Of a DNA stretch of 64,000 bases, positions 29,454 through 39,992 are shown one piece after another (position 1 is the stretch's first letter; each line of letters begins with the position of its first letter). Below the pieces are notes generated by a model, which saw nothing but the letters and a program-made list of their open reading frames with translations, had not been told where the DNA came from and did not search any database. Origin of the DNA: Pseudomonas fluorescens (GTDB lineage: Bacteria > Pseudomonadota > Gammaproteobacteria > Pseudomonadales > Pseudomonadaceae); NCBI RefSeq assembly GCF_001623525.1, contig NZ_CP015225.1, positions 4,414,501-4,478,500 on the forward strand, written 5' to 3'. The translations under genes and the position numbers were made by a program.

Positions 29454-30830
29454 TCAACCCTTGACCGGTGGCTTGCGCAGCAAGCTGAACGCCATCGCCG
29501 CGAGGAACAGTACGCTCAGCAGCAGCACCGCCCACAAGCCGATTTTCTTCCAGTTGGTCCCGACCGTCGCAGGCGTGGCTGCCGTGGCCGCAACCGGGGT
29601 TGACGTGGCCGCGCCGTTCACGGTCGCCGTACCCAGCGTCGCCAGGCGCGACGGTTTGTAATCGGGCACCAGCGTGGTCAAGGGCAAGCTGGCCGCTTTC
29701 ACTGTCGCGCTGCCCAGGGCCAGGCGGTAAGGCCCTTCGCCGCGCGCCAGGAACACCACCTGCGTCGGACGCACGGCAAAGCGCAGGGCCGGGGCTTCGC
29801 TACCCAGGCCACCGCCACGCTCGTCCACGGTCAATTTCAATTGCTGCACGGTCTGGCCGGACAGTTGCAATTGGTTTTGCAGCACATCCTGGCCGTTCTG
29901 GGTCAGGCGATAGAGCAAGCCACTGCCCAGCGGTTGCCACGGATGGCTGCTTTCACGGCGACCGGCCAGGGTCACCGGCGCCAGGCTGTTGGCCTGGCTC
30001 AGCTCGACCTGCACCTGCTCGATGTTCAGCCCCATGGGCAACTGCCAGGTGTATTCACCGGCCTTCGTGATGCTGCCGGCCAACGGCTGCGACCAGGCCA
30101 GCGGCAACGGCAGGCTTTCGCGGCTGGCGCTTTGCAACTGGGCCGCGGTCAGGATCGGCGCGGAGGATGGCGAATCCCACAACAATCGCAGGTAACGCGC
30201 CGATTGCCCCGGCAAGCTCACTTCATGCTGCTCGACTCGCTCATCGGCAAAGGTCAAGCGCGCCACCTGGCCTTCACCCCACGACTGCCAGTGTTGCAAG
30301 TCATCACTGGCTTCGATGGTGAACCGCTGGAAGCCGTCGCGCTCACTGGTCCAGTCGAGGACCAACTGCTGCAACGGCGCCTTGATCGCACTGGCATCCA
30401 ACAACCAGCCACGCAGCTCCTCCTCCCCAGCTTCGAGCCGGCTGGAGGGTTGGACTTCCACCAAGGTGCCGTTGGCGTTCGATTGCACCCGCACACTGGG
30501 CGCGCGTTCATTGTCATCGGCGGCGTTGTACAGCGGGAACCACTTCACGTCGGTGAGGGTGCGGTTTTCCCGGCTCTGGGCCGACTCACGGACCAAGGCG
30601 TAGGCCTGGGCCTGACCGGCCGCGTTGAAGACCCGCAGATCGCTCAGGTCGGTCTGCCGCGCCTGCAACTGCACGTCCAACGGCAACGGCAAGCGATACC
30701 ACGGCCCCTCGCCGCTCAAGGCCAATGGCACCTGATGGGCGAAATCCGCCGGTTGCTCCTGGGCCACGGCCGACAATGCCGCCCATAACCCCACCACGCC
30801 CAGCCCGATCCGACTCAACTTGCGACTCAA
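29454..30830 (-). CDS. DUF3999 domain-containing envelope protein
   Basis: This 458-residue protein has a signal peptide (LGVVGLWAALSAVAQEQ), a long beta-rich exported domain (DUF3999), and a single C-terminal membrane helix (WKKIGLWAVLLLSVLFLAAMAF) with a short basic tail. It overlaps the upstream DUF2339 gene by 4 bases (ATGA), so the two are coupled and probably work together at the inner membrane with the large domain in the periplasm. Function is unknown. Confidence 0.88.
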   Translation of the reverse strand: MSRKLSRIGLGVVGLWAALSAVAQEQPADFAHQVPLALSGEGPWYRLPLPLDVQLQARQTDLSDLRVFNAAGQAQAYALVRESAQSRENRTLTDVKWFPLYNAADDNERAPSVRVQSNANGTLVEVQPSSRLEAGEEELRGWLLDASAIKAPLQQLVLDWTSERDGFQRFTIEASDDLQHWQSWGEGQVARLTFADERVEQHEVSLPGQSARYLRLLWDSPSSAPILTAAQLQSASRESLPLPLAWSQPLAGSITKAGEYTWQLPMGLNIEQVQVELSQANSLAPVTLAGRRESSHPWQPLGSGLLYRLTQNGQDVLQNQLQLSGQTVQQLKLTVDERGGGLGSEAPALRFAVRPTQVVFLARGEGPYRLALGSATVKAASLPLTTLVPDYKPSRLATLGTATVNGAATSTPVAATAATPATVGTNWKKIGLWAVLLLSVLFLAAMAFSLLRKPPVKG

Positions 30831-33800
30831 GACGACACTCCCTCACTGACAGGCATAGGCGGCTCATCCTGGGCGACCGTCTCCGGGCGCTTGGGTGGCA
30901 GCGGCGCAAAATAGCCCACTACCAGCAGCAACACGCCTACACCGATAAACGAAACAATCCGCGCCAGACCGCCACGGTTACTCAATTCGACAAAGAACAG
31001 CTTGGCCACGACCACGGCGATCAACGCAGCACCGATCAGCCACACTTCACGGCGATGGCGCAGATGCCCACCGATCATCAGCCCCAGGGCGATCAGGGTC
31101 CAGACAATGGACAACCCGGCCTGCACGAACATCGACTCGAGCAGCGCGTCCAGCGCGTATGGCACCCCCATCCACTGGTGGGCCGTGCGCATCACCAGGG
31201 CGGTGAAGAACGCGAACAGCGACACACCGGCGATCAACTGGGCGATGTGCCCGACGCGATTCCAGCCATTCGTCGATTGTTCCACGGCGTTGCGAGCCCA
31301 CACATAGATACCGAACAAGGCGAACAGCAGGCCCAGCTCCAAGGGGTTGAGCAACGGCACATAAGGCAGTGGCTCTGAGTTGCCATCGCTGAAGGTGTTG
31401 GTCAGCCAGAACCAACCGAGCATCAACAGCGCCATGGGTGCCGCCGCGTAGACCCGATATTCCCGTGGTTGTGCCGAAACCGGCCATGGCAGGGTACGCG
31501 GCGTGGCCATCAGCACCAGGTAAAGGCCTGGCAGGATCGCCCAGCCCAGCCAGCGCCAAGCGTTGTACTGCTCGGACAGCAATAGCAGACCGTAACGCAA
31601 CTCCAGCATCAACACCGCCATCAGCAACCAGCAACCGAGCACATGGGCCGTACTGCGCGCCGGGGCCGGCAGCATCGGTGCCAGGCGCTTGAGCGAGAGG
31701 AAGTGCACGGCAAATACCGCCAGCCAGGCCAGCCAGCCGAAATTCGCGGCCGGATGATAGTGGCTGTGCCACGTCGCCACCAGCACGCAGCCCGCCGCCG
31801 GAATCAGCAAGGTGCACAGCAGCCCCAGCGCCGGCCATTTCAACCGCAGCGACAAAAGGCTCCACACCACCACGCTGATGGCCGCGACCAACAACAGCAA
31901 GCTGCCTTGCAGGTTCTCCGGGGCAAAACGCAGCACTTCGCTGACCCACGCCAGCGCCCACCAACCCGCGCCCCAGATCAGCAACAGCTCGGACAGGCGC
32001 TGCAAGCTCAAGGCGTCCAGCTCCTGCGCCGCGTGCGCCCGTTGCAGGCGCCATGCGCCCACCAGCGCTGCCAGCCCCAGGACCAGCGGCGTCCAGAACC
32101 CGCTATGGGCCAGCGGTCGCAGTCCCTCGGCGTTGAGCGGCCCCAACAGTGCTGGCCCCGCCATCAGGAACGACGCACCGCCGAGCAGTTGCAGCAGCAG
32201 ACCGAAGACAAAGCTCACGCGCTGCTTCAGGTACAGGCTCAGCCAGATGATCAACAGCCCGCTGGCCGCCCACACACCACTCGCGGTTTGCCAGGGCAGG
32301 ACGAACAGCACCGCGAGGTTGATCAGCACCAGCCCCGCCAGCAGCACCACCGACAAGCCGCGCAGCAACCGGACATCGTTGCGCACCATATCGTCGCGCG
32401 CCGCCAGCAACATGCCGCCGATCAACGCCAGACCGATCAGAGAAGCACTGAGCAAACCGCTCCAGCCCGCGCTGAACACCGCCGCCGAATCGCCCTCGGC
32501 ACCTTGCAAGCGCAACAGGAACAGGGCTCCGCCGAGCAATTGCACCGCGAACGCCGTGAACAGGAAACTGCGCGATTGCAGGCGCAGGCCGACAAACAAC
32601 GTCGCCAATCCGGCCAAGGCCCAGGCGATGGCCGTGCCGTGAGTGAAGAAGAACAACGGTGCCAGCAGATAGAGGAAACTCAAGCCCAGCACTGCCAGCA
32701 CCGGCAGGCCTTGGCGCTCCCAAGCCGCCGTGTGTTCAGGGGCTGCCTTGCGCAGTTGGTAGAACGTGAACAACAAAGCGCCGCCGAGCATCAACGCCCC
32801 CAACGGTGAGCCGTCGAGCAGGCTGCTTTCGCCAGATCGCAATTCGCTGAGGAAGGCCAGCGCCGAACCCAATTGCAGCAACAAAGCAAAGGCTCGTGCG
32901 AAAGGTCGTTGCTGACGCAGGCCCAGCCAGAAGATCCCCGCACCCTCCACGGCCCACGCAGCGGCGGTCCAGCGGGCGTCGAGCCCCAAGGGAATCGCCA
33001 GGCTGGAAAAAATCACCCCCAGGGCCAGGCAGGTTTCCGCCAGCAACAAGGCGCGGCCGCCCATCAATAGCCGCGCCAGGCCCATGTAGATCATGCCCAG
33101 GGCCAGGGCGCTGAAGGCAGCGGCGAACTCCAGGTGCTGCACCAACGGGAACTGCAAGCCGAAGCCCACCAGCGGCGGGGCGAACAGCATGGTGCCGTCG
33201 ACGTAATCGCCCTTGCGCGCCGACCAGCGCAACAACGCGTCGCGGCTGCCCTCTTCGGGGGCGTCGTTCATTTCCAGCAGCTTGCGCCGGGTGAACAGCA
33301 AGCCAATCACCAGGTAGATAAGGAAGAACAGAATCAGGAACGGCTCGGTACTCCAGAGCAGTTCCGGTGTGTAGGAACGCATGCCCCAGGCGAAACCGAT
33401 ACCGAAGGTGCCGACAAAGCCGATCAGGTTGAGCAGGCGCCAGGCCTTGAACCAGGCAATCGCGAGGATGCCGGCATTGAGCAGGATGAAATAGCTGAAC
33501 AGGGCAACGTGGTTGCCACTGCCGGTGGAAGTCAGGATCGGCGCGGCAAACCCGCCCAGCGCCGCAGCCGCGGCCAGGCCCAGGGCGTTCTGGGTAATCG
33601 CCAGGATTGCCGAGAACACCGTCACCGCGACCAGCAAGCCCAGGGCCGCCTTGGAGTCGAGCAACGGATGCAGGCGCATGGCCGCGAACACCGTCAGGTA
33701 CAGCACCGCGATGCCAGTCCCCTGGAGCATAAGCGCATAGTTACTGTTGCGTTGGCGCAACCACCAGCCCAGGCCCAACAGGCCCAACGCACTGGCCGCG

Positions 33801-34450
33801 ACGCCGGCGTAACGCAACTCGATCGGCACCACCATGCCTTCGGTGGCATAGCGCAGCAAAAACGCCAGGCCGAGGAACAACAGCACCACGCCGACCCGCA
33901 GTACCGTGTTGCCGCCGAACAGCCAGTTGCGCGCGCCGATGATGGCGCGGTCGAACAGATTCGGACCACGCGGGGCCGCCGGCTCCGCAATCACTGGTTC
34001 CAGAGGCAAAGGGGCAAAATCACGCTCGGCACGTCGACTGGACGTCTCTGGTGCGGGCTTCCAAATGTCATCGGGCAACGGCTGGCTGGCCTGGGTGACC
34101 ATAGCGGGTGCGGGTTCGAGGTCTGACGGTAGTTCCCAGACGAGCTCCGGTTCGGTGCGCGTCGCGGGCTTCGCGGCCTGGGGCGCGACAACCTCGGGCA
34201 CAGGGGCCGGATCACTCGGTTCGGCCACCTTGCCGCGTTCGAGTACCGCCAGGCGTGCCTCCAACGTGAGCAAGCTCTGCTGGGCCTCTTGCAACAAGAT
34301 CTGTTGCTTGGCCGCCTGGACACCCAGGCGCCCCAATCGAAACGCCTGGGCGATGCCAAGCCCCACCAAGGCGCCTATCAGCGCATCGGCGAACGACTCG
34401 TCCACCACCCAGCCGATTGCCAGGCCCAACAGCGTCAAGATCCATTGCAT
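30827..34450 (-). CDS. DUF2339 large polytopic membrane protein
   Basis: This 1207-residue protein begins with a membrane-proximal helix (WILTLLGLAIGWVVDES), then a coiled-coil-like and proline-rich cytoplasmic stretch (about 40-165). It continues with roughly 25-30 hydrophobic helices to the C-terminus, typical of DUF2339. No transport or catalytic motif is evident to me. It forms an overlapping pair with the DUF3999 gene. The pairing is widespread in Pseudomonas as far as I recall, but its role is not established. Confidence 0.9.
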   Translation of the reverse strand: MQWILTLLGLAIGWVVDESFADALIGALVGLGIAQAFRLGRLGVQAAKQQILLQEAQQSLLTLEARLAVLERGKVAEPSDPAPVPEVVAPQAAKPATRTEPELVWELPSDLEPAPAMVTQASQPLPDDIWKPAPETSSRRAERDFAPLPLEPVIAEPAAPRGPNLFDRAIIGARNWLFGGNTVLRVGVVLLFLGLAFLLRYATEGMVVPIELRYAGVAASALGLLGLGWWLRQRNSNYALMLQGTGIAVLYLTVFAAMRLHPLLDSKAALGLLVAVTVFSAILAITQNALGLAAAAALGGFAAPILTSTGSGNHVALFSYFILLNAGILAIAWFKAWRLLNLIGFVGTFGIGFAWGMRSYTPELLWSTEPFLILFFLIYLVIGLLFTRRKLLEMNDAPEEGSRDALLRWSARKGDYVDGTMLFAPPLVGFGLQFPLVQHLEFAAAFSALALGMIYMGLARLLMGGRALLLAETCLALGVIFSSLAIPLGLDARWTAAAWAVEGAGIFWLGLRQQRPFARAFALLLQLGSALAFLSELRSGESSLLDGSPLGALMLGGALLFTFYQLRKAAPEHTAAWERQGLPVLAVLGLSFLYLLAPLFFFTHGTAIAWALAGLATLFVGLRLQSRSFLFTAFAVQLLGGALFLLRLQGAEGDSAAVFSAGWSGLLSASLIGLALIGGMLLAARDDMVRNDVRLLRGLSVVLLAGLVLINLAVLFVLPWQTASGVWAASGLLIIWLSLYLKQRVSFVFGLLLQLLGGASFLMAGPALLGPLNAEGLRPLAHSGFWTPLVLGLAALVGAWRLQRAHAAQELDALSLQRLSELLLIWGAGWWALAWVSEVLRFAPENLQGSLLLLVAAISVVVWSLLSLRLKWPALGLLCTLLIPAAGCVLVATWHSHYHPAANFGWLAWLAVFAVHFLSLKRLAPMLPAPARSTAHVLGCWLLMAVLMLELRYGLLLLSEQYNAWRWLGWAILPGLYLVLMATPRTLPWPVSAQPREYRVYAAAPMALLMLGWFWLTNTFSDGNSEPLPYVPLLNPLELGLLFALFGIYVWARNAVEQSTNGWNRVGHIAQLIAGVSLFAFFTALVMRTAHQWMGVPYALDALLESMFVQAGLSIVWTLIALGLMIGGHLRHRREVWLIGAALIAVVVAKLFFVELSNRGGLARIVSFIGVGVLLLVVGYFAPLPPKRPETVAQDEPPMPVSEGVSS

Positions 34451-34533
34451 GGTCGATATCCCTAAGCGGCCCGTTGCGGGCGTAACCGGGGTGATGCGGT
34501 GCCTGGATCAGTCTAGTGGAAACCCCCAAACCC

Positions 34534-34622
34534 TGTGGGAGCGAGCTTGCTCGCGATAGCGACATGACAGACACCTCAAGGTTGACTGATACACCGCTAT
34601 CGCGAGCAAGCTCGCTCCCACA
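34534..34622. repeat. REP/BIME pair, family B
   Basis: Inverted family-B cores flank about 40 bases between the glgP stop and the start of the DUF2339 gene. The remaining part of the 34451-34740 gap shows no gene. Confidence 0.9.
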
Positions 34623-34740
34623 TTGGATTGTTGGCACTTCCAGTGCTGAGCCCGGCTACATAGCCCGGCGAAACTGGCGCCTAGTATATCGACGAAGCCC
34701 AACCGCCGTTGGGCTTCGCTCACATTTCTGACAGCAAATG

Positions 34741-37191
34741 CTACTCCAGGGCTTTCCAGATGTCGGTGGCGTACTCACGAATGGTCCGGTCCGATGAAAA
34801 CCAGCCCATGCGCGCGGTGTTGAGCACCGCCGAACGCCACCATTGCTTGGAGTCGTGCCAACGCTCTTCGACCTTGGCCTGGGCGTTCCAGTACGAGTCG
34901 AAGTCGGCGCAGACCAGGAAGCGGTCGTAATCGATCAATGAGTCCACGAGCCCGGCGTAGCGCATCGGATCATCCGGCGAAAACACTCCGCCGCGAATCG
35001 CCTGCAGCACGTCGTTGAGCCGATGGGACGCGGCGATGTCCGGCGCGGCGCTGAACTCACCGTTTTGCTTGCGGGCCTCCACCTGCTCGGCGGTCAGGCC
35101 GAAGATGAACATGTGCTCACCGCCGACGCGCTCATGCATCTCCACGTTGGCGCCGTCCATGGTACCGATGGTCAGTGCGCCGTTGAGGCCGAACTTCATG
35201 TTGCTGGTGCCCGACGCTTCGAAACCGGCCGTGGAGATCTGCTCCGACAGGTCCGCCGCCGGAATGATGCTTTCGGCCAGGCTGACGTTGTAGTTGGGCA
35301 GGAACACCACTTTGAGCAAGCCGCGCACGGTCGGGTCGTTGTTGACCACCCGGGCGATGTCGTTGGTCAGCTTGATGATCAGCTTGGCCTGGTGGTAACT
35401 GGCAGCGGCCTTGCCGGCGAAGATCTTCACCCGCGGCACCCAGTCCACCTCCGGCTCGGCGCGAATCGCCTGGTACAGCGCCACAGTGTGCATCAAGTTG
35501 AGCAACTGGCGCTTGTACTCGTGGATCCGCTTGACCTGCACGTCGAACATCGCCGCCGGGTTCACAGCGATGCCCAGGCGCTCGTGGATCAGATAAGCCA
35601 GGGCCTTCTTGCTGTGCAGGCGCTGCTCGGCGAACAGCTTGCGAAACGCTGGCTTGTCGGCAAACGGCTCCAGTTCGATCAGGCGTTCCTCGGGATTGTC
35701 GAGCACGCTCGGGCCGAGGGCATCGACCATCATCGAGGTCAATTCGGCGTTGGCCTGGAACAGCCAGCGGCGGAAGGTGATGCCGTTGGTCTTGTTGTTG
35801 ATCCGCTCCGGATAGAGTTTGTGCAGCTCGGAAAACACCGTGCTGCGCATCAACTGGGTATGCAACCCGGACACGCCGTTGACGCTGTGGGAACCGAGGA
35901 ACGCCAGGTTGCCCATGCGCACCCGGCGGCCATTGTCCTCTTCGATCAGCGAAACCGAACGCAGCACATCGAAATCGTGCACGCCCTTGGCCCGCAGTGA
36001 ATCGATGTGCTGGGCGTTGATCAGGTAGATGATCTGCATGTGCCGGGGCAACATGCGCTCCATCAGCCCCACCGGCCAGGTTTCCAGGGCTTCGGGCAGC
36101 AACGTGTGGTTGGTGTAGGACAGCGTGTCCTGGGTGATCTGCCAGGCCGCATCCCACGCCACGTCGTAGACGTCCACCAGTTGCCGCATCAGTTCGGCCA
36201 CGGCAATGGATGGGTGAGTGTCGTTGAGCTGGATCGCCGCGTGATCGCCCAGGGTCAGCACCGAGGTGTGCATGTTGCGATGGCGACGCAGCAGGTCCTG
36301 CAGCGAGGCGGCCACAAAGAAGTATTCCTGGCGCAGACGCAGTTCCTGGCCAGCCTCGGTGCTGTCGGCCGGGTACAGCACGCGGGAAATACTTTCGGCC
36401 CGGGCCACTTCGGCTACCGCGCCCAAGTGGTCGCCGGCGTTGAAGCGTTCCAGGTGCAAGTCTTCCACAGCGCGGGCGCGCCACAGGCGCAGGGTATTGA
36501 CGCTGGCACCGCGCCAGCCCACCACCGGCGTGTCGTAGGCAATGGCCCGCACGGTTTCGGCCGGGGACCAGACTTGCCGGGTCTTGCCGGCCTCATCGGT
36601 CACGGTTTCGACGCTGCCGCCAAAACCGATCGGGTAGACCACCTCCGGGCGCTCGAACTCCCAAGGGTTGCCGAAATCCAGCCAATGCTCGGTCTGCTCC
36701 TGCTGCCAGCCGTCAACGATGGCCTGACGGAACAGGCCGTGCTCATAACGGATGCCGTAGCCATGGCCGGCAATACCCAGGGTCGACATGCTTTCCATGA
36801 AGCACGCCGCCAGGCGGCCAAGGCCACCGTTGCCCAATGCTGCATCCGGCTCGAGCAGACGAATGCGCTCCAGGTCCACACCCAGCTCGGTCAGCGCCTC
36901 GCGCGCCGTGTCCAGCAGGCCGAGGTTGCTCAGGCTGTCGTAGAGCAAGCGACCGATGAGGAATTCCAGGGAGAGGTAATAGACGCGCTTCTGGCCCTTG
37001 CGGTAGATCTGTCGCGTGTGGTCCATCCAGTGATCGACCATGTGGTCGCGGGCGGCGAGGGCGATGGCTTCGAACCAATCGTGATCAAACGCATGATCCG
37101 GGTCCTTGCCGACGGCATAAGTGAGTTTGGTCAACACGGCGTCGCGAAATGCGGCAACTTCAGCTTCGCGAACAAGTGGTTCTTGAGTCAT
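34741..37191 (-). CDS. glgP: Glycogen/maltodextrin phosphorylase
   Basis: This 816-residue PLP enzyme releases glucose-1-phosphate from alpha-1,4-glucans. The PLP lysine motif EASGTSNMKFGLNGALTIGTMDGAN is represented by TSNMKF and the following Gly-rich loop. The N-terminal YYLSLEFLIGR and GNGGLGRLAACF segments are also typical. The length matches bacterial family GT35. No other glycogen gene is adjacent, so it is a stand-alone unit here. Confidence 0.96.
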   Translation of the reverse strand: MTQEPLVREAEVAAFRDAVLTKLTYAVGKDPDHAFDHDWFEAIALAARDHMVDHWMDHTRQIYRKGQKRVYYLSLEFLIGRLLYDSLSNLGLLDTAREALTELGVDLERIRLLEPDAALGNGGLGRLAACFMESMSTLGIAGHGYGIRYEHGLFRQAIVDGWQQEQTEHWLDFGNPWEFERPEVVYPIGFGGSVETVTDEAGKTRQVWSPAETVRAIAYDTPVVGWRGASVNTLRLWRARAVEDLHLERFNAGDHLGAVAEVARAESISRVLYPADSTEAGQELRLRQEYFFVAASLQDLLRRHRNMHTSVLTLGDHAAIQLNDTHPSIAVAELMRQLVDVYDVAWDAAWQITQDTLSYTNHTLLPEALETWPVGLMERMLPRHMQIIYLINAQHIDSLRAKGVHDFDVLRSVSLIEEDNGRRVRMGNLAFLGSHSVNGVSGLHTQLMRSTVFSELHKLYPERINNKTNGITFRRWLFQANAELTSMMVDALGPSVLDNPEERLIELEPFADKPAFRKLFAEQRLHSKKALAYLIHERLGIAVNPAAMFDVQVKRIHEYKRQLLNLMHTVALYQAIRAEPEVDWVPRVKIFAGKAAASYHQAKLIIKLTNDIARVVNNDPTVRGLLKVVFLPNYNVSLAESIIPAADLSEQISTAGFEASGTSNMKFGLNGALTIGTMDGANVEMHERVGGEHMFIFGLTAEQVEARKQNGEFSAAPDIAASHRLNDVLQAIRGGVFSPDDPMRYAGLVDSLIDYDRFLVCADFDSYWNAQAKVEERWHDSKQWWRSAVLNTARMGWFSSDRTIREYATDIWKALE

Positions 37192-37444
37192 TGATAAGAC
37201 CTCGAACGAGCATGGAATTGTCTGAGCCTAGACGGTCTGACAGACGGTACAGGCTCTTGGTTCGGTGGATTTCCCCGAGTGTCGGAGAATCGCCGCCATG
37301 GAATTGCCGGATGGTCGAATGAATGCAGGGGCCGTGCCGATCCGGGCGGGTTTGGCCGGGATGAAAAAAAACTGGCGGATGGTCGTTCAAAATTTCACCA
37401 GTCCCGGTATGATCGCGCGCCCTGATGCATGCTGGTAAACCGTG

Positions 37445-37882
37445 ATGATGAAGCCCAACCTGATCGCCGCCGCGGAGATCGACCGACTCGATACCTGGGC
37501 CAAATACTCCGCCCCGATGTGCGGTTCCTGCGTGTCGAGCTGCTGCACGCTACCGGTGGAGGTCAAGATCAAGGACCTGATCCGCATCGGCATCGTCGAT
37601 GAGTTCGAACTGGGCGACCCGCCGAAGAACATCGCCAAGCGCCTGCAAAAGGAAGGGATCGTCGAGCGCTACAACCAGAAGTCGGAAATCTTCACGCTCC
37701 AGCGCATGAGCAACAACGATTGCCTTTATCTGGACCGCAAGAGCCGGCTGTGCACCATTTATGAGAAGCGCCCGGACACTTGCCGCAACCATCCGCGGGT
37801 CGGGCCACGGCCGGGGTACTGTGCCTACAAGCCCAAGGAAGTGGAGCGCGAGCGCAATCCGCGGACGTTGGATAAGTTCTGA
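37445..37882 (+). CDS. YkgJ-family cysteine-cluster protein
   Basis: This 145-residue protein has the UPF0153/YkgJ pattern of cysteines, presumably binding zinc or iron-sulfur: CGSCVSSCC near residue 27, then DCLYLDRKSRLCTIYEKRPDTCRNHP (key residues are the spaced Cys), and a final GYC. Function is unknown; related proteins are described as Fe-S or Zn oxidoreductase-like. Several starts are in tandem (GTG, ATG, ATG); I use the first ATG. It is divergent from glgP and convergent with typA. Confidence 0.87.
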   Translation: MMKPNLIAAAEIDRLDTWAKYSAPMCGSCVSSCCTLPVEVKIKDLIRIGIVDEFELGDPPKNIAKRLQKEGIVERYNQKSEIFTLQRMSNNDCLYLDRKSRLCTIYEKRPDTCRNHPRVGPRPGYCAYKPKEVERERNPRTLDKF

Positions 37883-37911
37883 TCTATTGGTAATTCAGCG
37901 GTGCCTGAGCC

Positions 37912-37943
37912 GGCCCTATCGCGAGCTTGCTCGCGATAGGGCC
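37912..37943. repeat. Single perfect family-B palindrome
   Basis: The two 15-bp arms are perfectly complementary around a TT loop (GGCCCTATCGCGAGC and its inverse). It is a solitary REP-like hairpin between the YkgJ-family gene and the typA terminator. Confidence 0.8.
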
Positions 37944-37972
37944 CTGACAGCCGCCACATAACTTCCAGGCAT

Positions 37973-38012
37973 AAAAAAACGCCCCCGATCTAACGACCGG
38001 GGGCGTTTTTTT
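37973..38012. terminator. Bidirectional rho-independent terminator (typA / ykgJ-like)
   Basis: The stem CGCCCCCG/CGGGGGCG (37980-37987 with 37998-38005) is flanked by A7 and T7. It lies just past the typA stop and serves the convergent gene pair. Confidence 0.92.
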
Positions 38013-38033
38013 AGCTGCTAACTAAGTCGAAAC

Positions 38034-39854
38034 TCAGTTGCCGCTTTTCTTGGCAGCGCGGGTACGCTCGCTTTCGCCCAGGATCTTCTTGCGAAGACGG
38101 ATGGACTTCGGCGTCACTTCGCACAGTTCGTCTTCCTGCACGAACTCCAGCGCTTGCTCCAGGGTGAACTTGACCGGCGGAACCAGGGCGATGGTTTCGT
38201 CCTTGCCCGAAGCACGCATGTTGTCGAGCTTCTTGCCTTTGGTTGGGTTCACGCCCAGGTCGTTGTCGCGGCTGTTCAGGCCGACGATTTGACCTTCGTA
38301 GATATCCTGGCCGTGCTCGACAAACAGCTTGCCGCGCGCTTGCAGGGTTTCCAGCGAGTAGGTCAGTGCCTTGCCGGTCGCAACCGATACCAGCACGCCG
38401 TTCTGACGGCCGGACATGTCACCGGACTTCATCACGTCGTAACGATCGAAGATCGAAGTCAGGATGCCGCCACCGGAGGTCAGGGTCAGGAACTCGTTAC
38501 GGAAACCGATCAGGCCACGAGCCGGGATGTTGTACTCAAGGCGCACACGGCCCTTGCCATCCGGAACCATGTTGGTCAGGTCGCCTTTACGCAGGCCCAT
38601 TTGCTCCATGATCGCGCCCTGGGATTCTTCCGGCAGGTCGATGGTCACGTTTTCGTACGGTTCGTGCTTGACGCCATCAACCATGCGGATGATCACTTCA
38701 GGACGGCCCACGCCCATTTCGAAGCCTTCGCGACGCATGGTTTCGATCAGTACCGAGAGGTGCAGCTCACCACGGCCGGAGACCTTGAACTTGTCAGCCG
38801 AGTCGCCTTCTTCAACGCGCAGTGCAACGTTGTAGAGCAGCTCTTTGTCCAGGCGTTCCTTGATGTTACGGCTGGTCACGAACTTGCCTTCTTTACCGCA
38901 GAATGGCGAGTCGTTGACCTGGAAGGTCATGGAGACGGTAGGCTCGTCGACGGTCAACGGCTTCATCGCTTCGACGTTCAGTGGGTCGCACAGGGTGTCG
39001 GAGATGAACAGTTGCTCGAAGCCGCTGATGCAGACGATGTCACCGGCCGCAGCTTCTTCAACGTCGATGCGGTGCAGGCCGTGGTGACCCATCAGCTTCA
39101 GGATACGACCGTTGCGCTTCTTGCCGTCGGCGTCGATGGCAACCACCGGGGTGTTCGGCTTGATGCGACCACGGGCGATACGGCCAACACCGATCACACC
39201 CAGGAAGCTGTTGTAGTCCAGTGCCGAGATCTGCATCTGGAACGGACCGTCACGGTCGACTTTCGGCGCTGGTACGTCGTCGACGATCGACTGGTACAGC
39301 GGGGTCATGTCTTCAGCCATGTTGGTGTGGTCCAGACCGGCAATACCGTTCAGGGCCGAGGCGTAGACGACTTTGAAGTCCAGCTGTTCTTCGGTGGCAC
39401 CCAGGTTGTCGAACAGGTCGAAGATCTGGTCCAGAACCCAGTCCGGACGCGCGCCTGGACGGTCAACCTTGTTGATCACCACGATCGGACGCAGGCCAGC
39501 TTCGAAAGCCTTCTTGGTCACGAAACGGGTTTGCGGCATAGGGCCGTCCTGGGCGTCAACCAGCAGCAGCACGGAGTCGACCATCGACATCACGCGCTCT
39601 ACTTCACCACCGAAGTCGGCGTGGCCCGGGGTGTCCACGATGTTGATGTGGTAGCCATTCCAGTTGATGGCGGTGTTTTTCGCCAGGATGGTAATACCGC
39701 GCTCTTTTTCCTGGTCGTTGGAGTCCATCACGCGCTCGTCGTTGAGCTCGTTGCGCTCCAGGGTGCCGGATTGACGCAAGAGTTTGTCTACCAGGGTGGT
39801 CTTACCATGGTCAACGTGAGCAATGATGGCGATGTTGCGTAGATTTTCGATCAC
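38034..39854 (-). CDS. typA: Ribosome-associated translational GTPase TypA/BipA
   Basis: This 606-residue elongation-factor-like GTPase has G1 AHVDHGKT, G3 DTPGHADF and G4 NKVDR, followed by the EF-G-like domains III and V and the TypA-specific C-terminal domain. It acts on the 50S subunit in stress and cold growth. The length is standard. It is monocistronic, with its own terminator downstream. Confidence 0.97.
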   Translation of the reverse strand: MIENLRNIAIIAHVDHGKTTLVDKLLRQSGTLERNELNDERVMDSNDQEKERGITILAKNTAINWNGYHINIVDTPGHADFGGEVERVMSMVDSVLLLVDAQDGPMPQTRFVTKKAFEAGLRPIVVINKVDRPGARPDWVLDQIFDLFDNLGATEEQLDFKVVYASALNGIAGLDHTNMAEDMTPLYQSIVDDVPAPKVDRDGPFQMQISALDYNSFLGVIGVGRIARGRIKPNTPVVAIDADGKKRNGRILKLMGHHGLHRIDVEEAAAGDIVCISGFEQLFISDTLCDPLNVEAMKPLTVDEPTVSMTFQVNDSPFCGKEGKFVTSRNIKERLDKELLYNVALRVEEGDSADKFKVSGRGELHLSVLIETMRREGFEMGVGRPEVIIRMVDGVKHEPYENVTIDLPEESQGAIMEQMGLRKGDLTNMVPDGKGRVRLEYNIPARGLIGFRNEFLTLTSGGGILTSIFDRYDVMKSGDMSGRQNGVLVSVATGKALTYSLETLQARGKLFVEHGQDIYEGQIVGLNSRDNDLGVNPTKGKKLDNMRASGKDETIALVPPVKFTLEQALEFVQEDELCEVTPKSIRLRKKILGESERTRAAKKSGN

Positions 39855-39992
39855 TTGTGTATCTCGATCAGAGGATTCGGTGTGCTGACAGGTCGTGGCA
39901 GCGATTTACGTTGAGTCCGACAAGGCCGTTACAGCCTGTCGGCGGCGTCGGGGGGCCGGTGACGCAGGCCACAGGCAAACAGCCCCGGGCAC

